Assembly (NCBI RefSeq): GCF_905171765.1
Contig: NC_053391.1
Location: forward strand, 193,884,559 to 193,948,558
Reading direction: 5' to 3'
Length of the DNA: 64,000 nucleotides
Origin: Bufo bufo
Lineage: Eukaryota; Chordata; Amphibia; Anura; Bufonidae
Each line of letters begins with the position of its first letter. Position 1 is the stretch's first letter. A program made the position numbers and the translations under genes. The notes beneath the pieces are model-generated. The model saw nothing but the letters and a program-made list of their open reading frames with translations, ran no database searches and had not been told where the DNA came from. Shown in pieces: positions 35,771 to 46,290 of this stretch.

Positions 35771-36067
35771 CTGTCCAATTGATATTGGTTCATTTTTATT
35801 TTTTTAATTTTAATTTTAATTCATTTCCCTGTCCACATTTGTTTGCAGGGGATTTACCTACATGTTGCTGCCTTTTGCAGCCCTCTAGCTCTTTCCTGGG
35901 CTGTTTTGCAGCCTTTTTAGTGCCCAAAAGTTCGGGTCCCCATTGACTTCAATGGGGTTCGGGTTCGGGACGAAGTTCGGATCGGGTTCGGATCCCGAAC
36001 CCGAACATTTCCGGGAAGTTCGGCCGAACTTCTCGAACCCGAACATCCAGGTGTTCGCTCAACTCTA

Positions 36068-36440
36068 GTCATAATGCACAAATTGTTGATGATAGTCCTA
36101 TGTGTATTTGGATAGTCATCAATGGAAACAGACAGAAGGGCCAAGGCTTGTTCTGGTGCAATGAAGAAACCACAGATTGTAGAAATGCTATGGAAAAATT
36201 GGGTCCACGAAGCAGCTATCATCTTGCAATCCCACAAAAGGTGAAACAAGTTATCCTCAGCAGTACTGCAAAAGATAGATTCGATATCAGGGTACATTTT
36301 TGCTAACCTATATGGAGTAGTATACAGTACTACTTATAGAATTTTTTTCTAAGTGGGTAACACATCTGGAAGATTTAGGAACTGTGGTAAAGGCTAACAT
36401 CCATGTTGTTAGTCACAGGTCTGATTTATAGAAACATCAG
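36068..36440 (-). pseudogene. L1-like LINE ORF2 C-terminal fragment
   Basis: Minus-strand peptides YRLAKMYPDIES and CSTAEDNLFHLLWDCKMI, followed by WTQFFHSISTI, match the cysteine-containing tail of L1-clade ORF2 proteins, after the reverse transcriptase. Frame breaks occur above 36300. The frame continues across the inserted hAT element into 29262-29345. Upstream parts of the same LINE appear at 38622-38870. Non-functional. Confidence 0.6.
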
Positions 36441-37391
36441 GAGTCTCAATTAATCACTGGTGTTACTAAAGTCCAAAAAACGTCACAGAGCACCTTTACC
36501 AGTATAAAACGTAATCTTTAATAATATTAGTAACTAAAAATACTCCACAAATAGTGAGTTAAACATAATGTATCTAGGGAGTCTGGGGTGTTAGAGGCCC
36601 TGACATTATATGGAAAAGGAAAAATAACTCATCCAACTCACTGCCCCTACAGACTGTTAACTCTGCCTACAAAACGAAACGGCCATCCCGATAGGGGCGA
36701 TCCTGTGTCAGAAACCTCCTATGAGCCCTGGAATGCCATGAGAAGGGATAGATCCACCAAACAGATCGTAATCAAATACGTCATTAGTGCTTATAATTAT
36801 TATAACCAACAATAATTATTACCACATTTGGAAAATCCAAACATGAAAAAATAGAAAAATCTGCATATAAAATATGCTATTTGGTTTTACCCAAAATATA
36901 AGTGGTAACCTGAAATAACGACACATGTGCTGATGCGTTTTCCTGCACCGTCTAGGGTGTCGGTTCTTTAGGTGACTGTGAGGTTAATGCCCAGTAATGA
37001 AAAGAAATCCAAACAAATGACAATTAATAATGGGTAAATCGCAAAAAATTGATTCCCAGCAGTTATCAAAGGTGCAAAGACAAAGGATAGCCACCAGAGA
37101 TTAATATTTTATATATAATTCAATAGGCATGCCCCCAAAATGAAACATGGGCATTGCAATATACAGTATACTACTAAGATACACCCTCAGATGATGTTCT
37201 AGAGGTGCGTGCTAGAGCCCCTCAGTGTGCTGTAAAAAAAAAAGACCAGCAGCCTATTCACTATACCCTGCAGTTGTATTATAGCACAGATATCGCAGGC
37301 AGCTAAGATAAAGGGTTAATACCCCAAATATAATATCCAGCGGAGTGCATAAAATATATTTGACAACGGGAAAACAGCTGAAGACTAGAAC
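36441..37391. other. unidentified interspersed sequence
   Basis: Moderately AT-rich, with an A run near 37237 and no coding similarity. It separates two pieces of the same L1-like LINE, so it is probably an insertion, possibly a Penelope-like terminal region. Termini were not found. Confidence 0.35.
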
Positions 37392-37394
37392 TAA

Positions 37395-37816
37395 GGGTAC
37401 TTTCACACTTGCGTTGTTGTAAATCCATATGCAAACGGAGAGCATTTGTTTCCGGATCTGGATGCGGATCAGGCTGACAAATGCATTGAAACACCAGATC
37501 CGACTCTCAGGTGTCATCCGGAAAAAACGAGATCCGGTTTTCCAGAACATTAAGTACCGGATCCGGCATTAATACATTTCAATGGAAATTAATGCCGGAT
37601 CTGACATTCCGGCATGTGTTCCGGAATTTTGGCAGGAGAAAATACCGCAGCATACACCGTAAGAGTGACTGAATTGAAGACACCCTGATGCATGCTGAAC
37701 AGAATGCTCTCCATTCAGAATGCATTAGGATAAAACTGAAGCGTTTTTTTCCGGTATTGAGCCCCTGTGACAGAACTCAATACCGGAAAACTTTAACGCA
37801 AGTGTGAGAAGTACCC
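37395..37816. repeat. PIF/Harbinger-like MITE (TAA target)
   Basis: Ends GGGTACTTTCACACTTGCG and CGCAAGTGTGAGAAGTACCC, with TAA at 37392-37394 and 37817-37819. Interior of CCGGATC words as in 14273-14793. Confidence 0.78.
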
Positions 37817-38064
37817 TAATTTGAACTGTATTCTAAATGTTCCAAACACTAAATAAAAGGGACATCTCATCTCATTGTAAACTGCCGAGAAGTAATGTTA
37901 TTCTATTTGCACACTATATTATTCATACACACCATGTTCGTGCCAAAAAGTATGCTGCTCCTCCTCCCGCCAAGATTTAAGTCCAGGTCCGTGGTGGCTT
38001 TATGGTAGGGAGATGCTGGTCCGAACTCCATGGAAATCCAGGTACCTATCCATCTGATTAACAT

Positions 38065-38613
38065 TAGTGTTGATCACGAATATTCGAATTTCGAATTTTT
38101 ATCGCGAATATAGGTACTTTGAAAATTCTCAAATATTTAGAATATATTTAGAATTTCTAATATTCGAAAAAAAAATTTTTTGATCAGTACACATGATACC
38201 TCCCTGCTTCTAGCTTGTGGGCCAATGAGAAGGCTGCAGTATATTTGACTTTAGGAGTAGTGTTTGCGAATTTTCGTAATGCGAATTTATATTGCGAATT
38301 TTTCAACTTACAACTATTAGACAAAGAAGATTATAGCACTATATTAGCTAAATTGCTCTATATTAGTTTTTTTTTTTGAATATTCGCTATATTGCTATAT
38401 ATGCTTGTTTTAGAATATTACGAATATTCGAAAAAACGAAGTTATAGCAATATAGCGAATATTTGAAAAAAAAAAACACGAATATAGAGTAATTTAGCTA
38501 ATGTAGTGCTATAATCTTCTTTGTCTAATAGTTTTAAGTTGAAAAATTCTCAATAAACATTCGCATTACGAAAATATCGCTAATTCGAATATGACCCCTG
38601 CTGCTCATCACTA
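38065..38613. repeat. hAT MITE with 8-bp duplication
   Basis: Ends TAGTGTTGATCACG and GCTGCTCATCACTA. Perfect duplication ATTAACAT at 38057-38064 and 38614-38621. The interior is very AT-rich and self-complementary: TTTAGCTAA words and AAAGAAGATTATAGCACTATATT, cut to 18 bases at each arm, pair around 38400. It lies in or beside the L1-like LINE. Confidence 0.85.
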
Positions 38614-38621
38614 ATTAACAT

Positions 38622-38870
38622 TCATTGTGTGTTAGATATTTGTCTAGTTAAGTGAGGTTCCCACTTTTTCTTAATATTTTATAAAGAGTCCCTACTGGAA
38701 ACATTAAGCAGTTTATGGCATAATGAGATCCTTCCAGAATTAGGATAAATAGAAGCCAGACATTTTTCTATAAAAGAAGGGTTGTTATTCAATGGTTTAT
38801 TAAGAGTAATAGAGTTGACTGCGTTTCTTATTTGAAGATACTTGAAAAAGTTGTGATTAGGGATATTGTA
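38622..38870 (-). pseudogene. L1-like LINE ORF2 fragment
   Basis: The minus strand translates to FFKYLQIRNAVNSIT, then IYPNSGRISLCHKLLN and NIKKKWEPHL, the segment of L1-clade ORF2 that lies between the polymerase and the cysteine tail seen at 36068-36440. One internal stop precedes NIKKKWE. The two pieces are separated by about 2.2 kb of inserted elements. Confidence 0.6.
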
Positions 38871-39064
38871 ACAAGAAGTGAGGTATTAAAATACAGAAAA
38901 TGAATCATCCTACTATAATTTTCAATAGATAACAGGTCGGCACTACCTTTTTGAAGTTGCAGTGCACGTGTCAATGGATTGGCGTCGGAGGAAACAATGT
39001 AGCAAAGACCGGCACTTCGCAGAATTTCAATCAGGAATTCGATTTATTGGTCACATATTATTTC

Positions 39065-39110
39065 ATAGTGACGCGTTTCAGCACCAGTGTGCTTTCTTCA
39101 GACTATATAC
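39065..39110 (-). ncRNA. type I hammerhead ribozyme in Penelope-like 3' region
   Basis: On the minus strand a complete hammerhead layout is seen: helix I ATAGT (39106-39102) pairs with ACTAT (39069-39065). The core CTGAAGA starts at 39101. Helix II AGCAC/GTGCT has an ACTG loop. Then come GAAAC, a two-base loop, and GTC with the expected cut after C at 39070. Helix III is only 2 bp. The only core deviation is A for U at position 7, which is tolerated. Penelope-like elements are known to encode such minimal hammerheads. Confidence 0.7.
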
Positions 39111-39309
39111 AAACATCTCACATGCAATCTTTAAATAGGCAAATGAAATACAGAGGAACTGACATCATCAGCAAGACTCCTGCCCCTCATTGACGATAAT
39201 GGCCATATAGGGAAAAGTATATAGTGGGATGTTATCCAATTCATTTGGTAATCAATTCCGCTAGGAAAATAAGAAAATACAATTATAGACTATAAACAAG
39301 CAGGATACA

Positions 39310-40356
39310 TCAAAGGAAGCTAGACACATTGTATTCACGATTGAGGCCCCTGGGTTCTATAGTTTGTAAACAATTGATCCAGTAGGCCTCTCTCTTTAGT
39401 AGAAATTTATTTCTGTCTCCTCCACGACGGGGTAATGAAACACCCTCAATAATTTGATACCATAGTTGTGCAATATTATGCTTTTTTTCATGTAAATGAA
39501 GGGGTATTGGAAGCAGTAAATTACCTTTTCTGATAGTAGATTTGTGCTTACTCAGTCTGTCCTTCATTCTCATTGAGGTTTCCCCCACATATAATAATCC
39601 ACATGGACACTTGAGAATGTAAATCACAAATCTACTATCACATGTAAATGTACCCCTTATCGAAATCCTTTCATCTGAATGTGGATGAGAAAAACATGGA
39701 CCCTTAATGACACTAGAGCAATTCACACAGTTGAGACAGGGAAATGTACCTTGTCTAGGGGAAGACAATGTACTTTGTCTTTTTTCTATTCTATTACTGC
39801 CCACATCCGCCCGAACTATTTTATCTCTGATATTGTCTGCACATTTATAACACATCATAGGTGGTCTCTGAAACTCACCTATCTGTGGGTAGGATTTAGA
39901 TAAAATGTGCCAATTTTGATTAACAATAGTCCTTAGGCGTTGGGTCCATGGGTGGTATTTAACCACTAAAAAGATCCTTGTCTTCTTTTTATTTTTAGCC
40001 ACCTGTGTAATGTCAACCTTATCTTGCTGTGCCTTCAATAACTCCAGGGGGTAGCCTCTCTCTCTAAACTTATAAGTCATGTCATCTAATCTTTTTCGAC
40101 ATGTGTCTGTATTACTAACAATACGTTTCACCCTTTGATATTGAGAATAGGGAATAGATTGTTTAATAGAAGCTGGATGACTACTAGAGAAGGCCAGCAA
40201 ACTATATCTGTCAGTGTTCTTAGTGAATAAATCTGTCTGTACCTTACCATCTGTCCCCTTGATCACCCAAGTGTCTAGAAATGAGATCCTATCCATATCT
40301 TGGTGTACAGTACACCAAGATATGGATAGGATCTCATTTCTAGACACTTGGGACAT
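39310..40356 (-). CDS. Penelope-like polymerase C-terminus with GIY-YIG endonuclease
   Basis: A 348-codon open frame. Residues ~20-75 (DRISFLDTWVI; DLFTKNTDRYSLL; KQSIPYSQYQRVKRI) are the end of the Penelope-like reverse transcriptase. Residues ~160-230 are a linker with a cysteine cluster (FPCLNCVNC...GPC). Residues ~245-275 (RFVIYILKCPCGLLYVGET, then MKDRLSKHK) are the GIY-YIG nuclease core with its following Arg and His; ITYKI-type strands and EAYWINCLQT close the domain. This nuclease nicks target DNA to prime reverse transcription. The palm domain is missing, so the protein cannot polymerise, but this part is undamaged. The first ~13 codons lie within the snap-back arm and are not original start sequence. 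Confidence 0.85.
   Translation of the reverse strand: MSQVSRNEILSISWCTVHQDMDRISFLDTWVIKGTDGKVQTDLFTKNTDRYSLLAFSSSHPASIKQSIPYSQYQRVKRIVSNTDTCRKRLDDMTYKFRERGYPLELLKAQQDKVDITQVAKNKKKTRIFLVVKYHPWTQRLRTIVNQNWHILSKSYPQIGEFQRPPMMCYKCADNIRDKIVRADVGSNRIEKRQSTLSSPRQGTFPCLNCVNCSSVIKGPCFSHPHSDERISIRGTFTCDSRFVIYILKCPCGLLYVGETSMRMKDRLSKHKSTIRKGNLLLPIPLHLHEKKHNIAQLWYQIIEGVSLPRRGGDRNKFLLKREAYWINCLQTIEPRGLNREYNVSSFL
40267..40353. repeat. snap-back inverted duplication at Penelope-like 5' end
   Basis: About 42 bases of the polymerase sequence (CCAAGTGTCTAGAAATGAG ... TCTTGGTGTA) are followed, after CAG, by their exact reverse complement. The arms meet at about 40309-40311. Confidence 0.85.
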
Positions 40357-40398
40357 ATGTTTAGTCCATATAGTTGGAATAAAATTACTTTACATATT

Positions 40399-41665
40399 TA
40401 GAGATGAACAAAGTTTTGGAAAATTTGATTCGGCTGCTTTGCTAAATGAAAAAAAAATTTGCTTCTTGACGAATTTTTCATCACTAAGCGCATTTTTTTT
40501 AAAGTAGCGGGTGCAATGACAGGGAGCGGAGATAGCGCCGCTCCCCATCATTGCACCCCTCTGATGCCGCATTCATACATGATCGCGGCATCTTAAAGTA
40601 ATAATACAGGGTAAAATTAGCACACAAAAAAATTAAATCATACTCACTGCCTCCATTTGCTTGTGATAGCTGCTGCCATCTTGCTTGAAGATCTTGCTCA
40701 AAATCTCGCACGGCCCAAGATGATGTTGTCAAGCCGGCCGGTGTTATGACATCATACCTCAACAAGGATGGGATTTCGGCCGAGATCTTCAATCAAAATG
40801 AAGAAAAGCACAGAAATAAGATAATAATGCACTTAGTAAAGTAGATGCAAGCATTATATATGGACAAAATCCTCACTCTGATGTGATAATATCTGAGACA
40901 CTTAGTCAATATATTTTGATCAAAACACATCTAAGCCCGCCTACCAAACGCCAAGGTGGTCTCAGGTCAGGCGGGTCCTACGCTAAACCTACCTAAGCCA
41001 TTGGGCTTCTATGTTCAGGAGCGCAGACGCCGCACATATGGTGTGCTGCTCCTAGTCACCTCCATGTGCATTAAGCAACCAATGGGAGGAGGAGTAAGCA
41101 CACCCATATGTACCACCTAATCAAGGCGCTCTATTGGATAGGAAGGGCAAAAGTGCAGAGGAATGCTACTCCCAAGATAAAATAGGTGCGCATTCACACT
41201 TGAAGGTGCCACTCCCTCAAGCAAATACTACAGACAAAAAAAATTCCACAGAAAAAACTAAGATAAAAACATCTTGCACGATATGATATACAAATGTGCG
41301 GATGTCCCTGGCCATATTATTGAAGAAAACCACAGAAATAAGATAATAATGCACTTAGTAAAGTAGATGCAAGCATTATATATGGACAAAGTCCTCACTC
41401 TGATATGATAATATCTGAGACACTTAGTCAATATATTTTGATCAAAACACATCTAAGCCCGCCTACCAAGCGCCAAGGTGGTCTCAGGTCAGGCGGGTCA
41501 ATCAAAATGGTGGCGCCTGGCCTGTCGCGAGCAAATGGAGGAGATAAGCATAATTTTTATTTTTTTTACATTATTTCATGTTAAATCGATTTGCTATCAC
41601 AAAGCACAAGGAAATTCGGCTTTGCGGCAAGTTCCACTTCGTTGGATTCGATTCACTGATCTTTA
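40399..41665. repeat. hAT-like MITE interrupted by a direct-repeat element
   Basis: Begins TAGAGATGAACAAAG and ends TTCACTGATCTTTA. Flanks TACATATT and TTCATAAT match at 6 of 8 positions, an aged duplication. Outer parts match 13582-14095. A ~0.7-kb insertion occupies 40801-41499. Confidence 0.6.
40801..41499. mobile_element. 0.7-kb element with 178-bp terminal direct repeats
   Basis: Segments 40800-40977 and 41322-41499 are near-identical direct repeats (ATAAGATAATAATGCACTT ... TCAGGTCAGGCGGGT). A 12-bp duplication TCAATCAAAATG flanks the whole (40789-40800, 41498-41509). The middle 344 bp is non-coding, with an A run at 41236-41243. Long, variable-size duplications and tandem terminal repeats fit a Penelope-like non-autonomous element better than an LTR retrotransposon (4-6 bp). 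No hammerhead was found in it. Confidence 0.6.
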
Positions 41666-41771
41666 TTCATAATTAGGTCCCCTTTGGGTAAGGGTAAATA
41701 TAAAATATCTGCTTCAATTCTTGCTTCTCCGCCCCAAATAAAACACAAAATAATCCTTTGTATATGTGTAA

Positions 41772-42240
41772 AGATACTTTCACACTGGCGTCAGAGGATT
41801 CCGGCAGGCAGTTCCGTCGCCAGGACTGCCTGCCGGATCCGGCAATCTGGACGCAAACGGATGCAGTTGTCAGACGGATCCGGATGCGGATCCGTCTGAC
41901 AAATGCATTGAAATACCGGTGTCATCTGGAAAAACTGATCCAGTATTTTTTTTTCCCACAGATTTAAAGGTCTGCGCATGCGCGGATCGGAAGAACGGAT
42001 TTGTCAATGCGGCAATTTTAAAGCCGGATCCGGCACTAATACATTTCAATGGAAATTAATGCCGGAGCTGGCATTCCGGCAAGTGTTCAGGATTTTTGGC
42101 CGGAGAATTGAATTGGTATTTTCTCCGGCCAAAAAAAATGTAAGACGGATGCTCTCTATTCAGAATGCATTAGGATAAAACTGATCCGTTTTTTCCGGTA
42201 TTGAGCCCCTAGGACGGAAAATAATACCTGAAAAGAACAT
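41772..42240. repeat. Harbinger-like MITE, right end lost
   Basis: Left end GATACTTTCACACTGGCG after TAA (41769-41771) and family-typical CCGGATC-rich interior. The expected AGTGTGAAAGTACCC end is absent; similarity fades after 42230. Confidence 0.6.
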
Positions 42241-42378
42241 TGGAAGTTCCATGTGAATTATGGGAATGTTTCTAAAGAAGTTTCTCAAGAGGTTTTATAC
42301 TTGATAGGCCAGACTTAATAGTTCTTAACAAGTTGACATAGTTTAAATCAAACAAGTGTACTGGAAAAGATAGATTAA

Positions 42379-44912
42379 CCCTTTCACGACTGCAATCTGT
42401 ATATATACGTGATAGCTGCACATGCCCCGTGCAGCTACCACGTATATACACGTTCTGGCAGCTCTTTAATCCAAGCGCTGCAAAGCGCTTGGATTTAAGC
42501 TTCTGCCCCTGCCCTGCTGCTGTCACGGACAGCATACAGTGCGGTAATGCCGGCAAGGGGCCAATCAGAGTGGCCCCTTGCCGGCAATCGATCTGATTGG
42601 TTAGTCTGTGCAGACTAACCAATCGGATCGCGGCAGTGTTAAAATGCCGGTTTCAGGCTCTGATCTGCGCTCTGCAGATCAGAGCCTGAAATCGGTAATG
42701 TGTCCTGAAGCCCCCGATCTGTGCCCCCTCCTTGTTCATGTCCTGCCCCCGATGCGGTCCTGCCCCGATCTGTGCCCCCTCCTTGTTCATGTCCTGCCCC
42801 CGATGCGGTCCTGCCCCGATCTGTGCCCCCTCCTTGTTCTTGTCCTGCCCCCGATGCGGTCCGCCCCCTCCTGCACCGATCTGTGCCTCCTTCTTGTCCA
42901 TCATCTTATCCTGCCCACCCCCATGCGGTCCGCCCCCTCCTGCCCCGATCTGTAATTTGTAAAATGCTGTCCCCCCTCCCCCCTTTCCAGCGCTGCCCCC
43001 GATCGGTCCCCCTTCTGTGTGTGATGGCGGCGGCTCCATTCCTGAGCCGCCGCCATCAGCAGCGTGTGTCAGCTCTATGCTGACACTGCTGTAACCCCAT
43101 AGATGCCGCAGTAGCGGCATCCATGGGGGTAATAGAGAGAGGGGGCCCCCTCTCTCTTAACCATCAGGGCTGCTGCGATCGCAGCGCCCGATGGTTGCCA
43201 TGGCAACCGGACGCTTTGCAAAGGCGTCCGGTTGCCATGGTATAGGCGTGCAGTGCTGCCACCTACAGGCATCTGATTGTATTATACTTTGCAATGCAAG
43301 AGCATTGCAAAGTATAGTACAACCATCAGCCCCACTGGATCTTCAAGATCCAAGAGGGAACTGATAAAAAAAAAAGTGAAAATAATAAAAGTAAAAATAA
43401 ATAAATAAAAATGTAAAAAATAAATTTCCTTTTCCTATAAAAAAAAACAAACAAAAACCACACATATTAGGTGTCACCGCGTCTGTAACGACCATCTCTA
43501 TAAATATATCACATCATCAACCCCGTCCAATAAACACCATAAAAAATAAAAACGGTGTAAAAAAATAAGCCATTTTTGTCACCTTACATCACAAAAAGTG
43601 CAACACCAAGCGACCAAAAAAGGCGAATATACCCCAAAATAGTACCAATCAAACCGTTACCTCATCCCGCAAAAAATGAGCCCATATTTAAGACAATCGC
43701 CCAAAAAATAAATAAGCTATGGCTCTCAGACTATGGAGACACTAAAACATCATTTTTTTGGTTTCATAAATGCTATTATTGTGTAAAACTTAAATAAATA
43801 AGAAAAAGTATACATATTGGGTATTGCCACATCCGTAACGATCTGCTCTATAAAACTGTCACATGACCTAACCCCTCAGATGAACGCTGTAAAAAAAAAA
43901 AAAAAAAACTGTTCCAAAACAGCCAATTTTTTGGCCACCTTGTCCCATAAAGTGTAATAATGAATGATCAAAAAATCCTATGTACCCAAAAATGGTACCA
44001 ATAAAAACCTCAACTCTTTCTGCAAAAAATGAGCCCCTGCACAAGACGATCGGTAGAAAAATAAAAAACATATGGCGTTCAGAAAACCAATCCAGCAAAA
44101 TCTGCCTTCCAAAAACCATATGGTGTTCCTTTCCTTCTGCGCCCTGCCATGCGCCCTTACATCAGTTTACGACCACATGTGGGGTGTTTCTGTAAACCAC
44201 AGAATCAGAGTAATAAATATTAAGTTTTGTTTGGCTGTTAACCCTTAATGTGTTAAAGAAAAAAAATGTAATAAAATAGAAAATCGGCTAAAAAAGTGAA
44301 ATTTAGAAATTTCATCTCCATTTTCCTTTAATTCTTGTGGAACACCTAAAGGGTTAATAATGTTTGTAAAATTGGTTTTAAATAACTTGAGGGGTGTAGT
44401 TTCTACAATGGTGTCATTTATGGGGGGTTTCCACTATGTAAGCCCCACAAAGTGACTTCAGACCTGAACTAGTCCTTAAAAAGTGGGTTTTGGAAATTTT
44501 CTTAAAAATTTGAAGAATTGCTTCTAAACTTCTAAGCCTTCTAACGTCCTAAAAAAATAAAATAACATTTCCAAAATGATGCCAACATAAAGTAGACATA
44601 TGGGGAATGTTATGTAATAAATATTTTATGAGGTATAACTTTCTGTTTTAGAAGCAGAGAAATTGAAATTTAGAAAATTGCAAATTTTTAAAATTTTTTG
44701 GTAAATTTGGGATTTAAAAAAAAAAAAAGGAGATATATATTGACTCAAATTTATGACTGTCATGAAGTACAATATGTCACGAGAAAACAATCTCAGAATG
44801 GCGTGGATAAGTAAAAGTGTTCCAAAGCTATTACCACTTAAAGTGACGCATGTCAGATTTGTAAATTTTGACCTGGACACTGGGGCATCAATGACCTTTG
44901 GTCATGAAAGGG
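42379..44912. mobile_element. piggyBac-like non-autonomous element, 2.5 kb
   Basis: TTAA at 42375-42378 and 44913-44916. Inverted ends CCCTTTCACGACTG and GGTCATGAAAGGG. Interior shared with 2711-5471. The left third has a hairpin (GCTCTTTAATCCAAGCGC; 42457-42500) and a C-rich minisatellite of 51-bp units starting at 42716, 42767 and 42818, then looser copies to 42960. A second palindrome, GGTTGCCATGGCAACC-type, lies at 43190-43240. No transposase. Confidence 0.65.
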
Positions 44913-45134
44913 TTAATACCCAAATATGGAAGTGCTTTTATTAACTCATTTAGAGATACTGTTGAGCGCAAATATTCTAATTAGGGTTGTCCCGATACCG
45001 ATACTAGTATCGGTATCGGGACCGATTCCGAGTTTTCTCGGCGGTACTCAGCCGCCGATACCCCGCCCCGATACATAAATAGAATACTATGGGCGTAACT
45101 ATGGGCGGGGCCCGGTGCAGTCACTGTACTCTTA

Positions 45135-45530
45135 CACCGGGCCCCGCCGCTCACCGAAGTATTTATAAACGTGAATCCTTATCCTGTTGTTAAGTTGAAC
45201 TAACGCTGCCCTCTCCCATGTCCCCCCTGTATCCCCACAGCACTTACTTAAGCTTCCATAGCAGGCAGAGCAGACGGCAGCAGTAACGTCACTCACTGAC
45301 GTAGAGCGCCTGCTCCGCCCACTTTATGAGTGAAGCAGGCGGAGCAGGCGCGCGACGTCAGTGAGTGACGTTACTGGTGCCGTCCGCTCTGCCTGCTATG
45401 GAAGCTTAAGTAAGTGCTGTGGAGATACAGGGGGATACAGGGGAACATGGGAGAGGGCAGCGTTAGTTCAACTTAACAACAGGATAAGGATTCACGTTTA
45501 TAAATACTTCGGTGAGCGGCGGGGCCCGGT
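45135..45530. repeat. long palindrome inside hAT element
   Basis: The left arm (ACCGGGCCCCGCCGCTCACC ... GTAACGTCACTCACTGACGT) is the reverse complement of the right arm (ACGTCAGTGAGTGACGTTAC ... CGGGGCCCGGT). A short spacer lies around 45322-45330. Confidence 0.85.
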
Positions 45531-45572
45531 GTATTGGGGGACACTGTTATGAGGGGGATCTGTGGATGACAT

Positions 45573-46290
45573 ATAGCAGTGTCATCCACAGATCCTCCCC
45601 ATAACAGTTCCATCCACAGATCCCCTATAACAGCACCATCCACAGATCCCCCACCAAATAACAATGCCATCCTCAGATCCCCCCACCCCATAACAATGCC
45701 ATCCACAGATATCCCACCCCATAGCAGTACCATCCACAGATCCCCATAACAGTGCCATCCACAGATCCCCCATAACAGTGCCATCCACAGATCCCCCATA
45801 ACAGTGCCATCCACAGATCCCCATAACAGTGCCATCCACAGATCCCCCATAACAGCACCATCCACAGATCCCCATAACAGTGCCATCCACAGATCCCCCA
45901 TAACAGTGCCATCCACAGATCCCCCATAACAGTGCCATCCACAGATCCCCATAACAGTGCCATCCACAGATCCCCATAACAGTGCCATCCACAGATCCCC
46001 CATAACAGCACCATCCACAGATCCCCATAACAGCGCCATCCACAGATCCCCCATAACAGTGCCATCCACAGATCCCCCATAACAGTGCCATCCACAGATC
46101 CCCCATAACAGTGCCATCCACAGATCCCCCATAACAGTGCCATCCACAGATCCCCCATAACAGTGCCATCCACAGATCCCCATAACAGTGCCATCCACAG
46201 ATCCCCCATAACAGTGCCATCCACAGGTCCCCCATAACAGTGCCATCCACAGATCCCCCACATGACAGTGCGTCATCCACAGATCCCCCA
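45573..46290 (-). repeat. 25-26-bp minisatellite, about 27 units
   Basis: Unit CATCCACAGATCCCCCATAA plus CAGTGC, 25 or 26 bp. Because the unit is not a multiple of three and lacks stops, all three minus frames stay open for 196-275 codons with rotating CGWHCYG / DLWMALLWG / SVDGTVMG peptides. These are repeat artefacts. Confidence 0.9.

Larger units (their letters stand above)
29346..36067 (+). mobile_element. hAT element carrying an LTR-PIWIL1 chimera instead of transposase
   Basis: A 6.7-kb element flanked by a perfect 8-bp duplication, GTCATAAT (29338-29345 and 36068-36075). Ends are TAGGGATGAGCGAACC and, inverted, TAGAGTTGAGCGAACA. Order from left: TIR; a TATA-like promoter at about 29601; ~100-bp repeats (29890-30170) of CATCAGCTGCAGGCTGAG; a 295-bp tandem array; a foreign 0.66-kb block on the minus strand; a 141-bp tandem array; TIR. 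The copy at 52946-59959 has the same parts in reverse orientation, with transposase in the middle. This copy therefore cannot move itself and would need transposase in trans. The perfect duplication implies a fairly recent jump. Confidence 0.9.
38930..40356 (-). mobile_element. Penelope-like element, 5'-truncated with snap-back end
   Basis: The minus-strand element contains the polymerase thumb, linker, GIY-YIG endonuclease, 3' region with a hammerhead ribozyme and an end near 38930. Its 5' truncation point is an inverted duplication centred near 40310. Confidence 0.75.

Noticed and set aside
36906..36960. Ribozyme or tRNA-like structure around GTGCTGATGCG
   Set aside because: No GAAA box or cloverleaf could be paired.
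40801..41499. Hammerhead ribozyme in the direct-repeat element
   Set aside because: CTGATG occurs at 40878 but without CTGATGA followed by a stem and GAAA on either strand.
42608..43120. Proline/cysteine- or glycine-rich frames on both strands
   Set aside because: They arise from a C-rich 51-bp minisatellite inside a TTAA-flanked element.
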